Source of the DNA: Butyrivibrio sp. LC3010
Lineage (GTDB): Bacteria; Bacillota; Clostridia; Lachnospirales; Lachnospiraceae
Direction: 5' to 3'
Assembly (NCBI RefSeq): GCF_000424385.1
Contig: NZ_AUJU01000001.1
Span: 124,001-188,000, forward strand
Length of the DNA: 64,000 bases
Shown here: in pieces, positions 1 to 9,489 of the stretch
Numbering within the stretch: position 1 is the first letter of the stretch
How the letters are laid out: each line of letters opens with the position of its first letter
Program-made: the position numbers and the translations under genes
Notes under the pieces: generated by a model
Seen by the model: only the letters and a program-made list of their open reading frames with translations
Told to the model about the DNA's origin: nothing
Database searches by the model: none

Positions 1-1
1 G

Positions 2-175
2 GATAAAGAGGGTGCAAAGGATATACCGATTATAGCCATGACCGCCAATGCCTATGCGGATGACGTACAAAGGGCAATTGATTCTGGAATGAATGCTCAC
101 ATTGCAAAACCTATAGATATGAAGGTGGTTGAGTCAACAATTATGTCATTAAGAGAAAATCGGTTGTCGACATAA
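2..175 (+). CDS. C-terminal end of a response-regulator receiver domain protein (partial)
   Basis: The reading frame is open from the left edge and encodes about 57 residues. It contains the end of a CheY-like receiver domain: the strand and switch motif IIAMTANAYADD, then the conserved lysine in the IAKPID motif, followed by the last helix. A receiver domain at the very C-terminus is typical of hybrid sensor kinases and of multi-domain response regulators. The upstream part lies outside the window, so the phosphorylated aspartate and the output function cannot be seen. A gap of about 65 bases separates it from the next gene. Confidence 0.85.
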   Translation, partial: DKEGAKDIPIIAMTANAYADDVQRAIDSGMNAHIAKPIDMKVVESTIMSLRENRLST

Positions 176-242
176 ATAACTATAAATGTTAAAATTGTAC
201 TATTGTGATCGTAAAAAATAGATAGTGGAGCAGAATGTAGAA

Positions 243-1829
243 ATGAAAAAAGCTTTAATCATAGGCGCCGGCCCTGCCGGACTGACGGCTGCGTACGAAT
301 TATTGACAAAGTCAGACGACATTGAAGTCGTGGTACTTGAAGAGACGGACAAATTCGGAGGAATCTCCAGAACCGTTGAATATAAGGGAAACAGAATGGA
401 CATGGGAGGACACAGATTCTTCTCCAAGGTTCCCGAAGTAAATGAATGGTGGGATAAAATGCTTCCCAGACAGGGAAGTCCGTCCTATGACGATATAGTC
501 TTGAAGCGTACATCTACAATTGCAAAGGGCGGTCCTGACCCTGAGACAGAAGATAGAGTAATGCTTAGAAGAAACAGAATTTCCAGAATCTTTTTCAATG
601 GAAAGTTCTTTGATTACCCTATAACACTTAAGGTTGAGACCTTCACAAATATGGGTCTTGGAACTACTATAGTAGCAGGCTTTTCATACATAAAGGCAAT
701 GCTTTTCAAGCGTAAAGAGAACTCACTTGAAGACTTTTATGTAAACAGATTCGGTAAAAAACTGTATTCAATGTTCTTTGAGCATTACACAGCAAATCTC
801 TGGGGAAGACATCCCTCAGAAATTGATCCCAGCTGGGGAGCACAGCGAGTTAAGGGCGTGTCCATCATGGCCGTCCTTGCCAACGCATTTAAGAAAAAGA
901 GTGGTAAGACAGGCGGAAAGGTAGAGACCTCACTTATTGAGGAGTTCAGCTATCCTAAGCTTGGTCCCGGACAGCTTTGGGATGTAACAGCTGCTGAGAT
1001 TCAGAAAAAAGGTGGCACAATTATTACAGGTGCCAAGGTTGTTAAGATCAATAAAGAGGGCGATCATCTTTCAGGTGTTACCTATGAGAAGGATGGACAG
1101 CAGGTTACTATTAACGGTGATTATGTGATAAGCTCAATGCCTATCAAGGATCTCGTTGCCGGAATGAATGATGTTCCTGCTGATTATGCGAGAATCGCCA
1201 AAGGACTTCCTTACAGAGATTATATGACTCTTGGCGTGCTTATCCCGCATCTTAACCTTCAGAATAAGACTAAAGTTAGAACAATCGGAAATATAGTACC
1301 GGATAACTGGGTATATGTTCATGACAGAAATGTATCCATGGGACGTTTCCAGATTTATAACAACTGGTCACCGTATCTTGTTAAGGATATAGACCACACT
1401 GTATGGATGGGACTTGAGTATTTCTGCAATGAAGGTGATTCCATGTGGAGCATGACTGATGATGAGTTTGCACACATGGCTATCAAGGAGATGGTCAAGA
1501 TTAACCTCATCGATGAAGAGAAGGAAGTAATCGATTATCATGTTGAGCGTGTTAAGAAGGCATATCCTGCTTACTTTGACACCTATGATGAGATCGATAA
1601 GCTGATCGATTATCTTAATTCTATAGATAACCTCTTCTGCGTAGGAAGAAATGGTCAGCACAGATACAACAATATAGATCACTCTATGTGTACATCATTT
1701 GAGACTGTTAAAACTATTCTCAGCGGCACACGTGACAGAAGTAATATCTGGAGCGTTAATACTGAGAAGGAGTATCATGAATCCACGGAGGAAAAGAATC
1801 CTGAGGATGAAGAGATAGAAATAGACTGA
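243..1829 (+). CDS. FAD/NAD(P)-dependent oxidoreductase (UDP-galactopyranose mutase / amine oxidase-like)
   Basis: This 528-residue protein opens with a classic dinucleotide-binding motif ([17 protein letters not shown]). An acidic residue ends the second strand (VVVLEE), and GGHRFF follows at about residue 60, as in flavin-dependent mutases, protoporphyrinogen oxidase and amine oxidases. The C-terminal FAD contact [13 protein letters not shown] is also visible. Relatives often sit in surface-polysaccharide or glycosylation loci, but no such cluster is adjacent here, so the substrate is unknown. I chose the ATG at 243, in front of the first beta strand; an in-frame GTG 18 bases upstream lacks a ribosome binding site. 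The C-terminus is a short acidic tail. A perfect terminator follows immediately, so it is probably a single-gene unit or the last gene of one. Confidence 0.8.
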   Translation: MKKALIIGAGPAGLTAAYELLTKSDDIEVVVLEETDKFGGISRTVEYKGNRMDMGGHRFFSKVPEVNEWWDKMLPRQGSPSYDDIVLKRTSTIAKGGPDPETEDRVMLRRNRISRIFFNGKFFDYPITLKVETFTNMGLGTTIVAGFSYIKAMLFKRKENSLEDFYVNRFGKKLYSMFFEHYTANLWGRHPSEIDPSWGAQRVKGVSIMAVLANAFKKKSGKTGGKVETSLIEEFSYPKLGPGQLWDVTAAEIQKKGGTIITGAKVVKINKEGDHLSGVTYEKDGQQVTINGDYVISSMPIKDLVAGMNDVPADYARIAKGLPYRDYMTLGVLIPHLNLQNKTKVRTIGNIVPDNWVYVHDRNVSMGRFQIYNNWSPYLVKDIDHTVWMGLEYFCNEGDSMWSMTDDEFAHMAIKEMVKINLIDEEKEVIDYHVERVKKAYPAYFDTYDEIDKLIDYLNSIDNLFCVGRNGQHRYNNIDHSMCTSFETVKTILSGTRDRSNIWSVNTEKEYHESTEEKNPEDEEIEID

Positions 1830-1833
1830 ATTT

Positions 1834-1866
1834 ATAAGGGCGCCATATTAATGGCGCCCTTATTTA
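1834..1866 (+). terminator. Rho-independent terminator
   Basis: A perfect 13-bp inverted repeat rich in GGCGCC with a 4-base loop lies five bases after the oxidoreductase stop and is followed by a short T-rich stretch. It separates this gene from fprA. Confidence 0.9.
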
Positions 1867-1952
1867 AAAGGAACAGTCAGCGGGTCTTCATACGAGGCGC
1901 GGTGGTGTTTTAATAAAATATTAAATTTTGAGCGTATAAGGAGGGTGTTATT

Positions 1953-3149
1953 TTGATTAACTACAAGCAAATTGCTGAAGAAACTTATTGGATTGGCGGA
2001 AGTGACAGAAGACTTTCAAGATTTGAGAATATTTTTCCACTTAGTAATGGCGTTTCCTATAACAGTTATGTTATAACTGATGAGAAAACTGCATTACTGG
2101 ATACAGCAGATATCTCAATCTCAGATCAGTTTCTTGAAAATCTGAATGGTGTACTTGATGGTAGAAAGCTCGATTATCTTGTAATAAATCATATGGAGCC
2201 TGACCACTGCTCACAGATAGCTACTGTTGTTGCTATGCATCCGGATGTAACTCTTGTAGGAAATGCCAAGAGCTTTACATTCCTTTCCCAGTTTTTCCCA
2301 GAGCTTAATGACCAGAAGAAGATTACTGTGGCAGAGGGTGACAAGCTGGAGCTTGGAAAGCATACACTCAGCTTTGTGATGGCACCTATGGTTCATTGGC
2401 CTGAAGCTATGTTTTCATTTGACAGTACAACCGGCGCACTTTTCAGCGCAGATGCATTTGGAACCTTTGGCGCTATTGATGCAGGCATTTTTGCAGATGA
2501 ATATGACTTTGAGAAGATTTTCCTTAATGAAGCCAGAAGATACTATGCAAATATTGTAGGTAAATATGGCATGCAGGTTCAGGCAGTGCTCAAAAAGGCA
2601 GCAGGACTTGATATTAAGTTTATTTGTCCTTTGCATGGTCCTATTTGGAGAGAGAATATTGCCTGGTTTATTGATAAATACCAAAAGTGGAGTACATACA
2701 CACCTGAGGATGAGGATATAGTTGTTATTTACGGAAGTCTCTATGGACATACTGAGAGTGCAGCGCAGAAGGCTGCTTCCATGATCCGTGAAAAGAGCGG
2801 AAAAAAGGTCTTTGTTTATGACGTATCTCAGACACATACTTCAGAACTTATTTCTGAGGTTTGGAGATGTAAAAAGATAGTTCTTTTCTGCCCTACATAC
2901 AACAATGGAATTTATATACCTATGGAGAATTTCCTGTCTGACTGTCAGGCTCTTACCGTACAGAACAGAATCTTTGCACTTGCTCAGAACGGAACCTGGG
3001 CGCCTGCTTCAGGAAAGCTTATGACAGAAAAACTCCAGAGTCTTAAAAATGTGACAATTGTTGAGCCAATGCTCACAATAAAGAGTGCACTTCATGAGAC
3101 AGACGCTCCGGAGCTTGATGCTTTTGTGAATGCTGTCATTGAAGCATAA
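1953..3149 (+). CDS. fprA: Flavodiiron protein (FprA family)
   Basis: This 398-residue flavodiiron protein reduces O2 to water and/or NO to N2O in the cytoplasm of anaerobes. The N-terminal metallo-beta-lactamase-like domain (about 1-250) carries the diiron ligands: H80-x-E82-x-D84-H85 (HMEPDH), H148 in the HWPE motif, D167, and H228 in PLHGP. The C-terminal flavodoxin domain starts near residue 255 with the FMN phosphate loop GSLYGHTE. There is no rubredoxin extension, so this is a class A enzyme that needs an external electron donor, not present nearby. The start is TTG, supported by AAGGAGGG eight bases upstream. The gene fits an obligate anaerobe that meets oxygen or nitrosative stress. 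Confidence 0.93.
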   Translation: MINYKQIAEETYWIGGSDRRLSRFENIFPLSNGVSYNSYVITDEKTALLDTADISISDQFLENLNGVLDGRKLDYLVINHMEPDHCSQIATVVAMHPDVTLVGNAKSFTFLSQFFPELNDQKKITVAEGDKLELGKHTLSFVMAPMVHWPEAMFSFDSTTGALFSADAFGTFGAIDAGIFADEYDFEKIFLNEARRYYANIVGKYGMQVQAVLKKAAGLDIKFICPLHGPIWRENIAWFIDKYQKWSTYTPEDEDIVVIYGSLYGHTESAAQKAASMIREKSGKKVFVYDVSQTHTSELISEVWRCKKIVLFCPTYNNGIYIPMENFLSDCQALTVQNRIFALAQNGTWAPASGKLMTEKLQSLKNVTIVEPMLTIKSALHETDAPELDAFVNAVIEA

Positions 3150-3212
3150 ATAATTTAAGTCCTTTACGTATACAGTCAAAAAGTGACTGATATAAGGAGG
3201 CAAGGAGGAGAA

Positions 3213-4292
3213 ATGAAAGAATTTTTGAAGAGGAAGAATATCGTGATCTCAGGCAAGAGATACGGTATCGAAGCACTGTCTGCCATGGCACAGGGATTGT
3301 TTGCGTCATTACTGATAGGAACAATCCTTAACACTATCGGAACCCAGCTTGGTCTTGCGTGGCTTTCGGAGATTGGAAAGTATGCTTCATCAATGAGCGG
3401 TGCTGCAATGGCTGTAGCGATTGGTTATGCTCTTCAGGCACCACCACTTGTATTGTTTTCACTTGTAACCGTAGGATATGCTGCCAATGCACTCGGAAGT
3501 ACAACTCTTTCAGGCGGAGCAGGTGCAGGCGGCCCTTTGGCAGTTCTCTTTATAGCAATAATCGCAGCAGAATGCGGAAAGGCTGTTTCTAAGGAGACAA
3601 AGGTAGATATCCTTGTTACACCGATCGTAACCATTCTTGTTGGTGTCGGTCTTGCAAGCCTTATTGCACCTGCAATTGGTACAGCAGCATCATCTGTTGG
3701 ATCAGTTGTTATGTGGGCAACAGAACAACAGCCGTTCCTTATGGGAATCATAGTGTCAGTTGTTGTAGGAATAGCACTTACATTACCTATTTCTTCTGCA
3801 GCTATATGTGCTGCTCTCGGACTTACAGGTCTTGCAGGTGGCGCAGCGGTAGCAGGTTGTTGTGCACAGATGGTTGGGTTTGCGTGCATGTCCTTTAAGG
3901 AGAATAAGTGGGGCGGCCTTGTTTCTCAGGGAATCGGAACATCAATGCTCCAGATGGGAAATATTGTCAAGAATCCTAAAATATGGATTGCGCCTATTCT
4001 CACAAGTGCTATAACAGGTCCTATTGCTACCTGCATTTTCCATCTTCAGATGAATGACCCTGCAAGTGCAGTGGCATCAGGTATGGGAACCTGCGGCTTT
4101 GTTGGACAGATTGGTGTATATGCAGGATGGGTTAACGATGTGGCAACCGGCGCAAAGGCTTCTGTCACAGCTTTTGACTGGATCGGACTTATCCTTATAT
4201 GCTTTGTTCTTCCGGCAGTTTTGACAACTGTATTTGGCCAGATTTTTAGAAAAATCGGCTGGATAAAGGAAGGCGATTTAAAGCTCTCATAA
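3213..4292 (+). CDS. PTS EIIC-like membrane permease (PTS_EIIC_2 type)
   Basis: This 359-residue, very hydrophobic protein has about nine to ten membrane segments with many Gly/Ala-rich helices (for example SGGAGAGGPLAVLF and GLTGLAGGAAVAGCC). The pattern matches the PTS_EIIC_2 family of sugar-PTS-related IIC proteins. No IIA or IIB domain is fused to it or encoded next to it, so any phosphoryl donor must come from elsewhere, and true PTS transport is unproven. I chose the ATG at 213 bases past 3000, with a strong AAGGAGG; a frame extension upstream adds ten residues without support. It starts about 60 bases after fprA with no terminator visible between them, so cotranscription is possible. 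Confidence 0.7.
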   Translation: MKEFLKRKNIVISGKRYGIEALSAMAQGLFASLLIGTILNTIGTQLGLAWLSEIGKYASSMSGAAMAVAIGYALQAPPLVLFSLVTVGYAANALGSTTLSGGAGAGGPLAVLFIAIIAAECGKAVSKETKVDILVTPIVTILVGVGLASLIAPAIGTAASSVGSVVMWATEQQPFLMGIIVSVVVGIALTLPISSAAICAALGLTGLAGGAAVAGCCAQMVGFACMSFKENKWGGLVSQGIGTSMLQMGNIVKNPKIWIAPILTSAITGPIATCIFHLQMNDPASAVASGMGTCGFVGQIGVYAGWVNDVATGAKASVTAFDWIGLILICFVLPAVLTTVFGQIFRKIGWIKEGDLKLS

Positions 4293-4435
4293 ATTATTGA
4301 GAATCTGAAGTCATACATTTGATAAAAATGACATGGTTTTTATATAAAAGTTAATCGCCGGAGAATAAAATTATAAACTGCAGATGAGCGCTATATGATA
4401 GGGCTTGGTTAGTATCATGCAAATTCTAAAGACGT

Positions 4436-4445
4436 TTGTATACAA
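4436..4445. promoter_or_regulatory. Candidate GntR-type operator
   Basis: TTGTATACAA is a perfect 10-bp palindrome about 50 bases upstream of the GH5 start. GntR-family sugar regulators often bind palindromes of this type. No GntR gene is in the window, so this is a motif-only call. Confidence 0.35.
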
Positions 4446-4493
4446 GTATTTTGAAACCTGTATATCATGTATAAGTTTAAGGAGGAAATTAGT

Positions 4494-5522
4494 ATGAAGC
4501 AGTTTCCGGGATTTTCACACGGAATAAATCTTGGTGGGTGGTTGTCTCAGTGTAACCACACTAAGGAGCGTTATGACAATTTTATTAAAGAGAGCGATAT
4601 TGAAAAGATTAAGAGCTGGGGACTTGACCATATAAGAGTTCCTGTTGACTATGATCTCGTTGAGGAAAAGGACGGAACATATAAAGAGGACGGATTTGCC
4701 TATATTCAGAAAGCTATAGACTGGACAGGAAAGTACGGACTGAATATGGTTCTGGATCTCCATAAAACCTTTGGCTACAGTTTTGATAACGGAGAACAGG
4801 AAGCCGGCTTTTTTGAAAATGAAAAGTATCAGGAGAGATTTTACAAGTTATGGGAGCAGTTCGCAGAGCGTTTTGGCAAATACGAGGACAGACTTGCTTT
4901 TGAGCTTTTAAATGAAGTAACAAAGAAGGAATATTGCGACACATGGAACAGAGTCTCAACAGAATGCATTAAGAGAATCAGGAAATTTGCGCCTACAATA
5001 AAGATTCTTCTTGGAGGCTATTACAACAACAGCATAGTTGCACTTAAGGATATCTGTGCACCCTATGATGAAAATGTAGTATACAACTTCCACTGCTATG
5101 AGCCTCTTGTTTTCACGCATCAGGGCGCAGCCTGGATTGAGTCCATGGATAACTCATTCCGCATGCCTTTTGATTCAACCTATCGTGAGTATGATGAGAA
5201 TGCATTTGCTCAGCTTGGTAACAGACCTGAGGAGCTTAAAGTATCTGATCCTGATAAAAAGCTTGGAATTGAGTATTTTGAGCAGTACATGGAAGAGGCA
5301 GTAAGAGTTGCCAATGAAAGAAATGTAGCTTTGTACTGTGGTGAGTACGGAGTTATCGATCTTGCGACTCCTGAAGATGCCCTTAAGTGGTATCAGGCTA
5401 TTGGAACCTGCTTCAACAAGTACAATATCGGACGAGCAGCATGGAGCTATAAGGAGATGGATTTTGGTCTTTCCGATGCTCGCATGGATGCAGTTAGAGA
5501 TGAAATACTTAAACTCATGTAA
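4494..5522 (+). CDS. Cytoplasmic glycoside hydrolase family 5 enzyme
   Basis: This 342-residue single-domain (beta/alpha)8 hydrolase has the GH5 catalytic pair: the acid/base E141 in FELLNEV and the nucleophile E284 in YCGEYG. N-terminal INLGGW, the HIRVP strand and NFHCYEP also fit the family. There is no signal peptide or carbohydrate-binding module, so it should act inside the cell on imported oligosaccharides such as cello-, gluco- or mannooligosaccharides. The exact substrate cannot be read from the sequence. I chose the ATG preceded by AAGGAGGAAA; an upstream in-frame ATG adds nine residues without a ribosome binding site. The upstream palindrome suggests local control, and the neighbouring permease might supply substrate (inference). 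Confidence 0.88.
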   Translation: MKQFPGFSHGINLGGWLSQCNHTKERYDNFIKESDIEKIKSWGLDHIRVPVDYDLVEEKDGTYKEDGFAYIQKAIDWTGKYGLNMVLDLHKTFGYSFDNGEQEAGFFENEKYQERFYKLWEQFAERFGKYEDRLAFELLNEVTKKEYCDTWNRVSTECIKRIRKFAPTIKILLGGYYNNSIVALKDICAPYDENVVYNFHCYEPLVFTHQGAAWIESMDNSFRMPFDSTYREYDENAFAQLGNRPEELKVSDPDKKLGIEYFEQYMEEAVRVANERNVALYCGEYGVIDLATPEDALKWYQAIGTCFNKYNIGRAAWSYKEMDFGLSDARMDAVRDEILKLM

Positions 5523-5523
5523 A

Positions 5524-5576
5524 TATTACTTTGGCCACGAAATGTCACAATTATTATATAAATAGCCAAAGTAATA
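5524..5576. repeat. 12-bp perfect inverted repeat after the GH5 gene
   Basis: The arms TATTACTTTGGC and GCCAAAGTAATA are separated by 29 bases. The structure starts just after the GH5 stop and could be a 3' stabilising stem. It lacks a T-tract, and a better terminator follows. Confidence 0.6.
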
Positions 5577-5599
5577 GTAATTGAATTAGTTTTGATATT

Positions 5600-5638
5600 A
5601 AAGGTATTGGTTTTGGAAACAGGACTGATACCTTTTTT
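5600..5638 (+). terminator. Rho-independent terminator after the GH5 gene
   Basis: An 8-bp stem (AAAGGTAT / ATACCTTT) with a 20-base loop ends in six T residues. The stem is fairly weak, but its position in the gap before the ABC-F gene supports the call. Confidence 0.6.
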
Positions 5639-5762
5639 AGTGTTACTGTCATTTAGGATTAATCTTTACTGCGTGCAGGGTAGCTTCCTTATGGAAAAAG
5701 GGTGAATCAATGTTATAATAGAAAAACGCAAAAATATTGCTAAGAAAGATGAGGTATTTTTA

Positions 5763-7322
5763 ATGAGCATATTAAATGTTGAGCACCTTACACATGGCTT
5801 TGGTGACAGGGCGATTTTTGATGATGTGTCATTCAGACTTCTTAAGGGAGAACATATCGGGCTTGTAGGAGCAAATGGTGAGGGTAAATCTACATTTATG
5901 AACATAATTATCGGGAAGCTTATGCCCGATGCCGGAAATATCGAGTGGGCTAAGAATGTTAAGGTCGGATATCTGGATCAGCATGCTGTTTTAAAGGAGG
6001 GCATGACGATCAGGGACGTGCTTGCATCAGCCTATGAGCCGCTTTTTGATATGGAGCGCAGAATGAATGAGATCTGTGACGCCATGGGCGAAGCGGATGA
6101 AAAGCAGCTTGAGGAATACATGGAAGAGCTTGGAACTATCCAGGACCTTTTGACTACCCACGATTTTTACCTTATTGATTCGAAGATTGAAGAAGTATCA
6201 AGAGCGCTGGGATTTATTGATCTTGGTTTGGACAGAGACGTTACCGAGCTTTCCGGAGGTCAGAGAACGAAGATACTTCTTGCAAAGCTCCTTTTGGAAA
6301 AACCGGATATTCTGCTTTTGGATGAGCCTACAAACTATCTTGATGCCGAGCATATTGTCTGGCTTACAAGATACCTGCAGGAATATGAGAATGCATTTAT
6401 TCTGATCTCACATGATATACCTTTCTTAAATAACGTGGTCAACATCATTTATCACATGGATGGACAAACCCATAGCCTTGACCGATATGTTGGTGACTAT
6501 GATAAGTTCATGGAAGTATATGAAATGAAAAAGGCTCAGAGGGAGGCAGCATACAACAGGCAGCAACAGGAGATTGCAGACTTAAAGGACTTTGTTGCAA
6601 GAAACAAGGCAAGAGTTGCAACGAGAAACATGGCTATGGCAAGACAAAAGAAGCTTGATAGCATGGAGCTTATTGAGAAAATCCAGGAAAAGCCAAAGCC
6701 GGAGTTCAATTTTAAAACAGCAAAGACACCAAGTAAGTTCCTTTTTGAGATCGAGGATCTTGTTATCGGTTATGATGAACCACTCTCAAAGCCGTTAAAT
6801 ATGTTTATTGAGAGAAATTCATTTATTGTGCTTACAGGTGCAAACGGAATAGGAAAATCCACACTTCTAAAGAGCATACTGGGAATAATTCCACCTCTGT
6901 CAGGATCGGTTAAAAGAGGTGAAAATGTGGCAATAGGCTATTTTGAGCAGGAAATGTCACCTGATATTGAGACGACCTGCATGGAAGAAATTTGGAATGA
7001 GTTCCCTTCATTTTCACAGTATGAAGTCAGATCTGCTTTGGCAAAATGCGGACTTACAACCAAGCACATAGAGAGTAAGTGCAAGGTATTGTCCGGTGGC
7101 GAACAGGCGAAGGTAAGACTGTGCAAACTCATAAACAGAGAATCAAATATACTGGTCCTTGACGAGCCTACTAATCACTTGGATGTAGATGCCAAGGATG
7201 AACTCCACAGAGCTTTGAAGGAGTACAAGGGAACTGTTGTCATGGTATGCCATGAACCTGACTTCTACTCAGATCTTGCAACTGAGGTTGTGGACTGCAC
7301 TAAATGGACTACCAGAATTTAA
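5763..7322 (+). CDS. ABC-F family ATPase (YbiT/YkpA-like)
   Basis: This 519-residue soluble protein has two ABC nucleotide-binding domains and no membrane segments. Domain 1 has Walker A GANGEGKST (36-44), signature LSGGQ (about 162) and Walker B LLLDEPTN. Domain 2 has Walker A GANGIGKST (about 358), signature LSGGE and Walker B LVLDEPTNHLD. The long charged linker between them (about 245-320) is the P-site tRNA interaction motif region typical of ABC-F factors. The C-terminal CHEPDFY...WTTRI resembles the YbiT/YkpA branch. These proteins bind the ribosomal E site to relieve stalling, and some confer antibiotic resistance; nothing here points specifically to resistance. The H-loop reads CHE instead of the more usual SHE/SHD. 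Confidence 0.9.
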   Translation: MSILNVEHLTHGFGDRAIFDDVSFRLLKGEHIGLVGANGEGKSTFMNIIIGKLMPDAGNIEWAKNVKVGYLDQHAVLKEGMTIRDVLASAYEPLFDMERRMNEICDAMGEADEKQLEEYMEELGTIQDLLTTHDFYLIDSKIEEVSRALGFIDLGLDRDVTELSGGQRTKILLAKLLLEKPDILLLDEPTNYLDAEHIVWLTRYLQEYENAFILISHDIPFLNNVVNIIYHMDGQTHSLDRYVGDYDKFMEVYEMKKAQREAAYNRQQQEIADLKDFVARNKARVATRNMAMARQKKLDSMELIEKIQEKPKPEFNFKTAKTPSKFLFEIEDLVIGYDEPLSKPLNMFIERNSFIVLTGANGIGKSTLLKSILGIIPPLSGSVKRGENVAIGYFEQEMSPDIETTCMEEIWNEFPSFSQYEVRSALAKCGLTTKHIESKCKVLSGGEQAKVRLCKLINRESNILVLDEPTNHLDVDAKDELHRALKEYKGTVVMVCHEPDFYSDLATEVVDCTKWTTRI

Positions 7323-7347
7323 AATTGAAATCAAATTTTTGCTGTAT

Positions 7348-7382
7348 TGGCTGCCTTTCCACGAGAGGCAGCCATAATTTTT
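7348..7382 (+). terminator. Rho-independent terminator after the ABC-F gene
   Basis: A perfect 9-bp stem TGGCTGCCT / AGGCAGCCA with a 9-base loop is followed by an AT-rich stretch ending in five T residues. Confidence 0.8.
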
Positions 7383-7719
7383 GAGTAGGGCACTTGGTTA
7401 ATTATGAATGTGTCAGTACACTAGTGCGAACCATTGGAGAATTGCGGATAAATCACATGGATGGAATATTGCGGCTCTTTTAGTGCTATAATTGATAGAA
7501 CACATACAAAGGGGGTGCTACTGTAGGGGTCACCAGTAGCTAATTACATAACTTGTCATATTGTGTATCTATGGTGTTATGATGATATCAGTGTTTGTAG
7601 GGCTGATTGGAAAAAGATAACTGAGCATTAGGGCAAGAGCTTTACTTGGCATAATGCAGGATGCTTTTGCCAAATGATATATTTTATAAAAATTGTAAAA
7701 ACCAGGAGAATTAGTATAT
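7383..7719. other. Intergenic region without a recognisable gene
   Basis: I see no ORF with a ribosome binding site. A TATAAT at about 7486 without a good -35, and a 7-bp hairpin (GCTACTG / CAGTAGC, about 7517-7541), suggest a short leader or a remnant. The ribosome binding site of the next gene (CCAGGAG) closes the region. Confidence 0.4.
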
Positions 7720-8064
7720 ATGAAAAACAGAAACTATTCGAACGCGAGAGTACTCACAATGATTCCGATTATTGTTTTGGTGATAACAGTAATCTGTATG
7801 GTACTTGCAACAATACTCGAAGTTCCTACGAATAGAGGTGCAATATATTCGATCCTTGCATTTATTGGATTGCTGAATATGTTAATAGCGCCGTTTCCGT
7901 GTCTTGTGATATCCATTATCGGAACGGTGTATTCTGCAAAGGCAACAAAGGAAGGCATAGCTCAGGCTAAAAAATACCTTATTCTGGGAATCATAGAGAT
8001 CCTTGTCTACGTTATAGGAGGAGCTTTGACAGTCCTGATGATCCTGGGCGGACAGAGCGTGTGA
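7720..8064 (+). CDS. Small integral membrane protein of unknown function
   Basis: This 114-residue protein has three hydrophobic segments: about 13-34, 45-67 and 87-112. A short polar loop contains the KATKEGIAQAKK stretch. I do not recognise a family motif beyond the general look of small DUF4190-like membrane proteins. The ATG is preceded by AGGAG. It stands alone between the ABC-F gene and a broken GGDEF fragment, so context gives no functional hint. Confidence 0.65.
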   Translation: MKNRNYSNARVLTMIPIIVLVITVICMVLATILEVPTNRGAIYSILAFIGLLNMLIAPFPCLVISIIGTVYSAKATKEGIAQAKKYLILGIIEILVYVIGGALTVLMILGGQSV

Positions 8065-8134
8065 GTAAACATCAAGTCCTGGTGCTGATATTTTTATGTT
8101 TCTTGAATTAACAAAAAAGGGGCTGTCGCACTAG

Positions 8135-8446
8135 ATTTTAAAGACCGTAGAACAAATACAAGGTCTTAAAAAAGCTGCTGTAACAGACCCCATGACAGGA
8201 CTTCTAAACAAAGCTTCTTCACAGGAAGAAATTGATTTACTAGCAAAAAGTAATGCCGGCGCCCTTATGATGATTGATTTAGACAGTTTTAAGCCAGTAA
8301 ACGATATCTATGGTCACGATATGGGGGATAAGGTTCTCATACGATTTGCAGAAATCATCCGCTCAGCCATACGCTCCACAGATTTGGTTGGACGAATGGG
8401 TGGTGATGAATTTATTGTTTTTTGCAAAAATATCCTTGCAAGATAA
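8135..8446 (+). pseudogene. GGDEF diguanylate cyclase remnant, truncated at both ends
   Basis: The translated stretch runs from a signalling-helix linker (VEQIQGLKKAAVTDPMTGLLNK) through the metal-site aspartate in MIDLDSFKPVND, the product-inhibition motif RSTD and an intact GGDEF. It then stops about 10 residues later, so the second half of the domain is missing. At the 5' side a stop codon directly precedes the homology, so the sensory part is lost too. The fragment begins one base after a 17-bp sequence that recurs near 9490. I infer the debris of a larger diguanylate cyclase gene. An ATG at 8192 could start an 84-residue peptide, but it would not be a functional cyclase. Confidence 0.8.
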
Positions 8447-8486
8447 CTTTCGAGATAAATCAAATATAAATAAATGTTGACAGGTA

Positions 8487-8510
8487 CGCCCCCGCATTAC
8501 TGCGAGGGCG
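8487..8510. terminator. Hairpin between the GGDEF remnant and the CPBP gene
   Basis: A GC-rich stem (CGCCCCCGC / GCGAGGGCG, one mismatch) with a 6-base loop lies just beyond the 3' end of the minus-strand CPBP gene. T-tracts are short on both sides. It probably ends the CPBP transcript, possibly bidirectionally. Confidence 0.6.
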
Positions 8511-8523
8511 CATTTATTGAAAT

Positions 8524-9393
8524 TTAATTCATGGCTTCAAGACTATCTTTATATAATCTTGTTCTGGTAATGATTACAAAAAATACTATATCAAGTACAA
8601 TTGAAACCGGATTAACCAGTGTTTTGTAAACATCACTGAATGGATAGATCATTGCTCCTGTAAGAACGATATTTTCAAACATATGTAAAAAGAATATTGG
8701 AAAGACTTTTCTGTGTGAAATAACATATATCGAACTATATACAAGGGAATTTGTTACACACATAAGTACAAAGCATACCGCTAAAAGCATGTTCGAATGA
8801 GCCCATTCATACTGAATCTGAGCAGGATAAAAGAACAGTGGTAAATGCCATATTCCCCAGATTAATCCAATAATTATCGAACCTTTTACAACATTCTTTT
8901 TATTGATTACCATATCTGAGAGAAAGCCTCTCCAGCCAAACTCTTCAGAGAATGGTCCTGATATCAGCCCCCAAAACAGGAAATAGAAAAACATTAATGG
9001 ATTTCCAGCAATAAGTTTTAGCCCCTCAAATCCGAGATTTTCTCCTCCATTCATCTTGGATATTGTCTGTGTGACAAAGCACTCAATACATATGAGAAGC
9101 AAGCTGATAAATATAGCTAAAATACTTCTTTTATCCGGTACAAGACATCTTTTGAAGAAATCTTTAATATTCTCTTTTTTGTATAAAACAGCGACAAAAA
9201 TGCCTCCTAAAAGTGATGGAAGCATACCCCCGATAACAAAAAAGATAGATGCAAAGTCAAATGAAGATACCGAAGTCTCTTCTACATTCATTTGTAATAC
9301 TATTGGCGTAAATTGAAAGAGCCACGTTAATAAAAGTGTAACTATAACGAAAATAACAGCTACCTTTTTCTTGCTTAAATTCTCATTTTTCAT
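8524..9393 (-). CDS. CPBP family intramembrane metalloprotease
   Basis: This 289-residue polytopic membrane protein has the CPBP/Abi motifs: E150-E151-x3-R155 (EEFGWRGFL), H183 in IWHLPLFF, and H237...N241 in LHMFEN. The family includes eukaryotic Rce1-type CAAX proteases and bacterial proteins linked to bacteriocin maturation or immunity. No bacteriocin-like gene is adjacent, so the target is unknown. It is one of few minus-strand genes in this part. It lies between two copies of a 17-bp sequence, next to a gene remnant, so this segment may have been rearranged or acquired. Confidence 0.85.
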   Translation of the reverse strand: MKNENLSKKKVAVIFVIVTLLLTWLFQFTPIVLQMNVEETSVSSFDFASIFFVIGGMLPSLLGGIFVAVLYKKENIKDFFKRCLVPDKRSILAIFISLLLICIECFVTQTISKMNGGENLGFEGLKLIAGNPLMFFYFLFWGLISGPFSEEFGWRGFLSDMVINKKNVVKGSIIIGLIWGIWHLPLFFYPAQIQYEWAHSNMLLAVCFVLMCVTNSLVYSSIYVISHRKVFPIFFLHMFENIVLTGAMIYPFSDVYKTLVNPVSIVLDIVFFVIITRTRLYKDSLEAMN

Positions 9394-9489
9394 GCACTAC
9401 CCCAATCCCCGTAACAATTTTTTATAATACAGTTCAATATTTTATCAGTTTATATGGCTGTTATCTACGCATTTAGTGCTAATTTTAAT

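Noticed and set aside
3434..3889. 151-codon minus-strand ORF inside the PTS-like permease
   Set aside because: An Ala/Pro/Thr-rich antisense shadow of a hydrophobic protein.
8135..8446. Functional small diguanylate cyclase
   Set aside because: The domain ends about ten residues after GGDEF, so half of the catalytic fold is missing.
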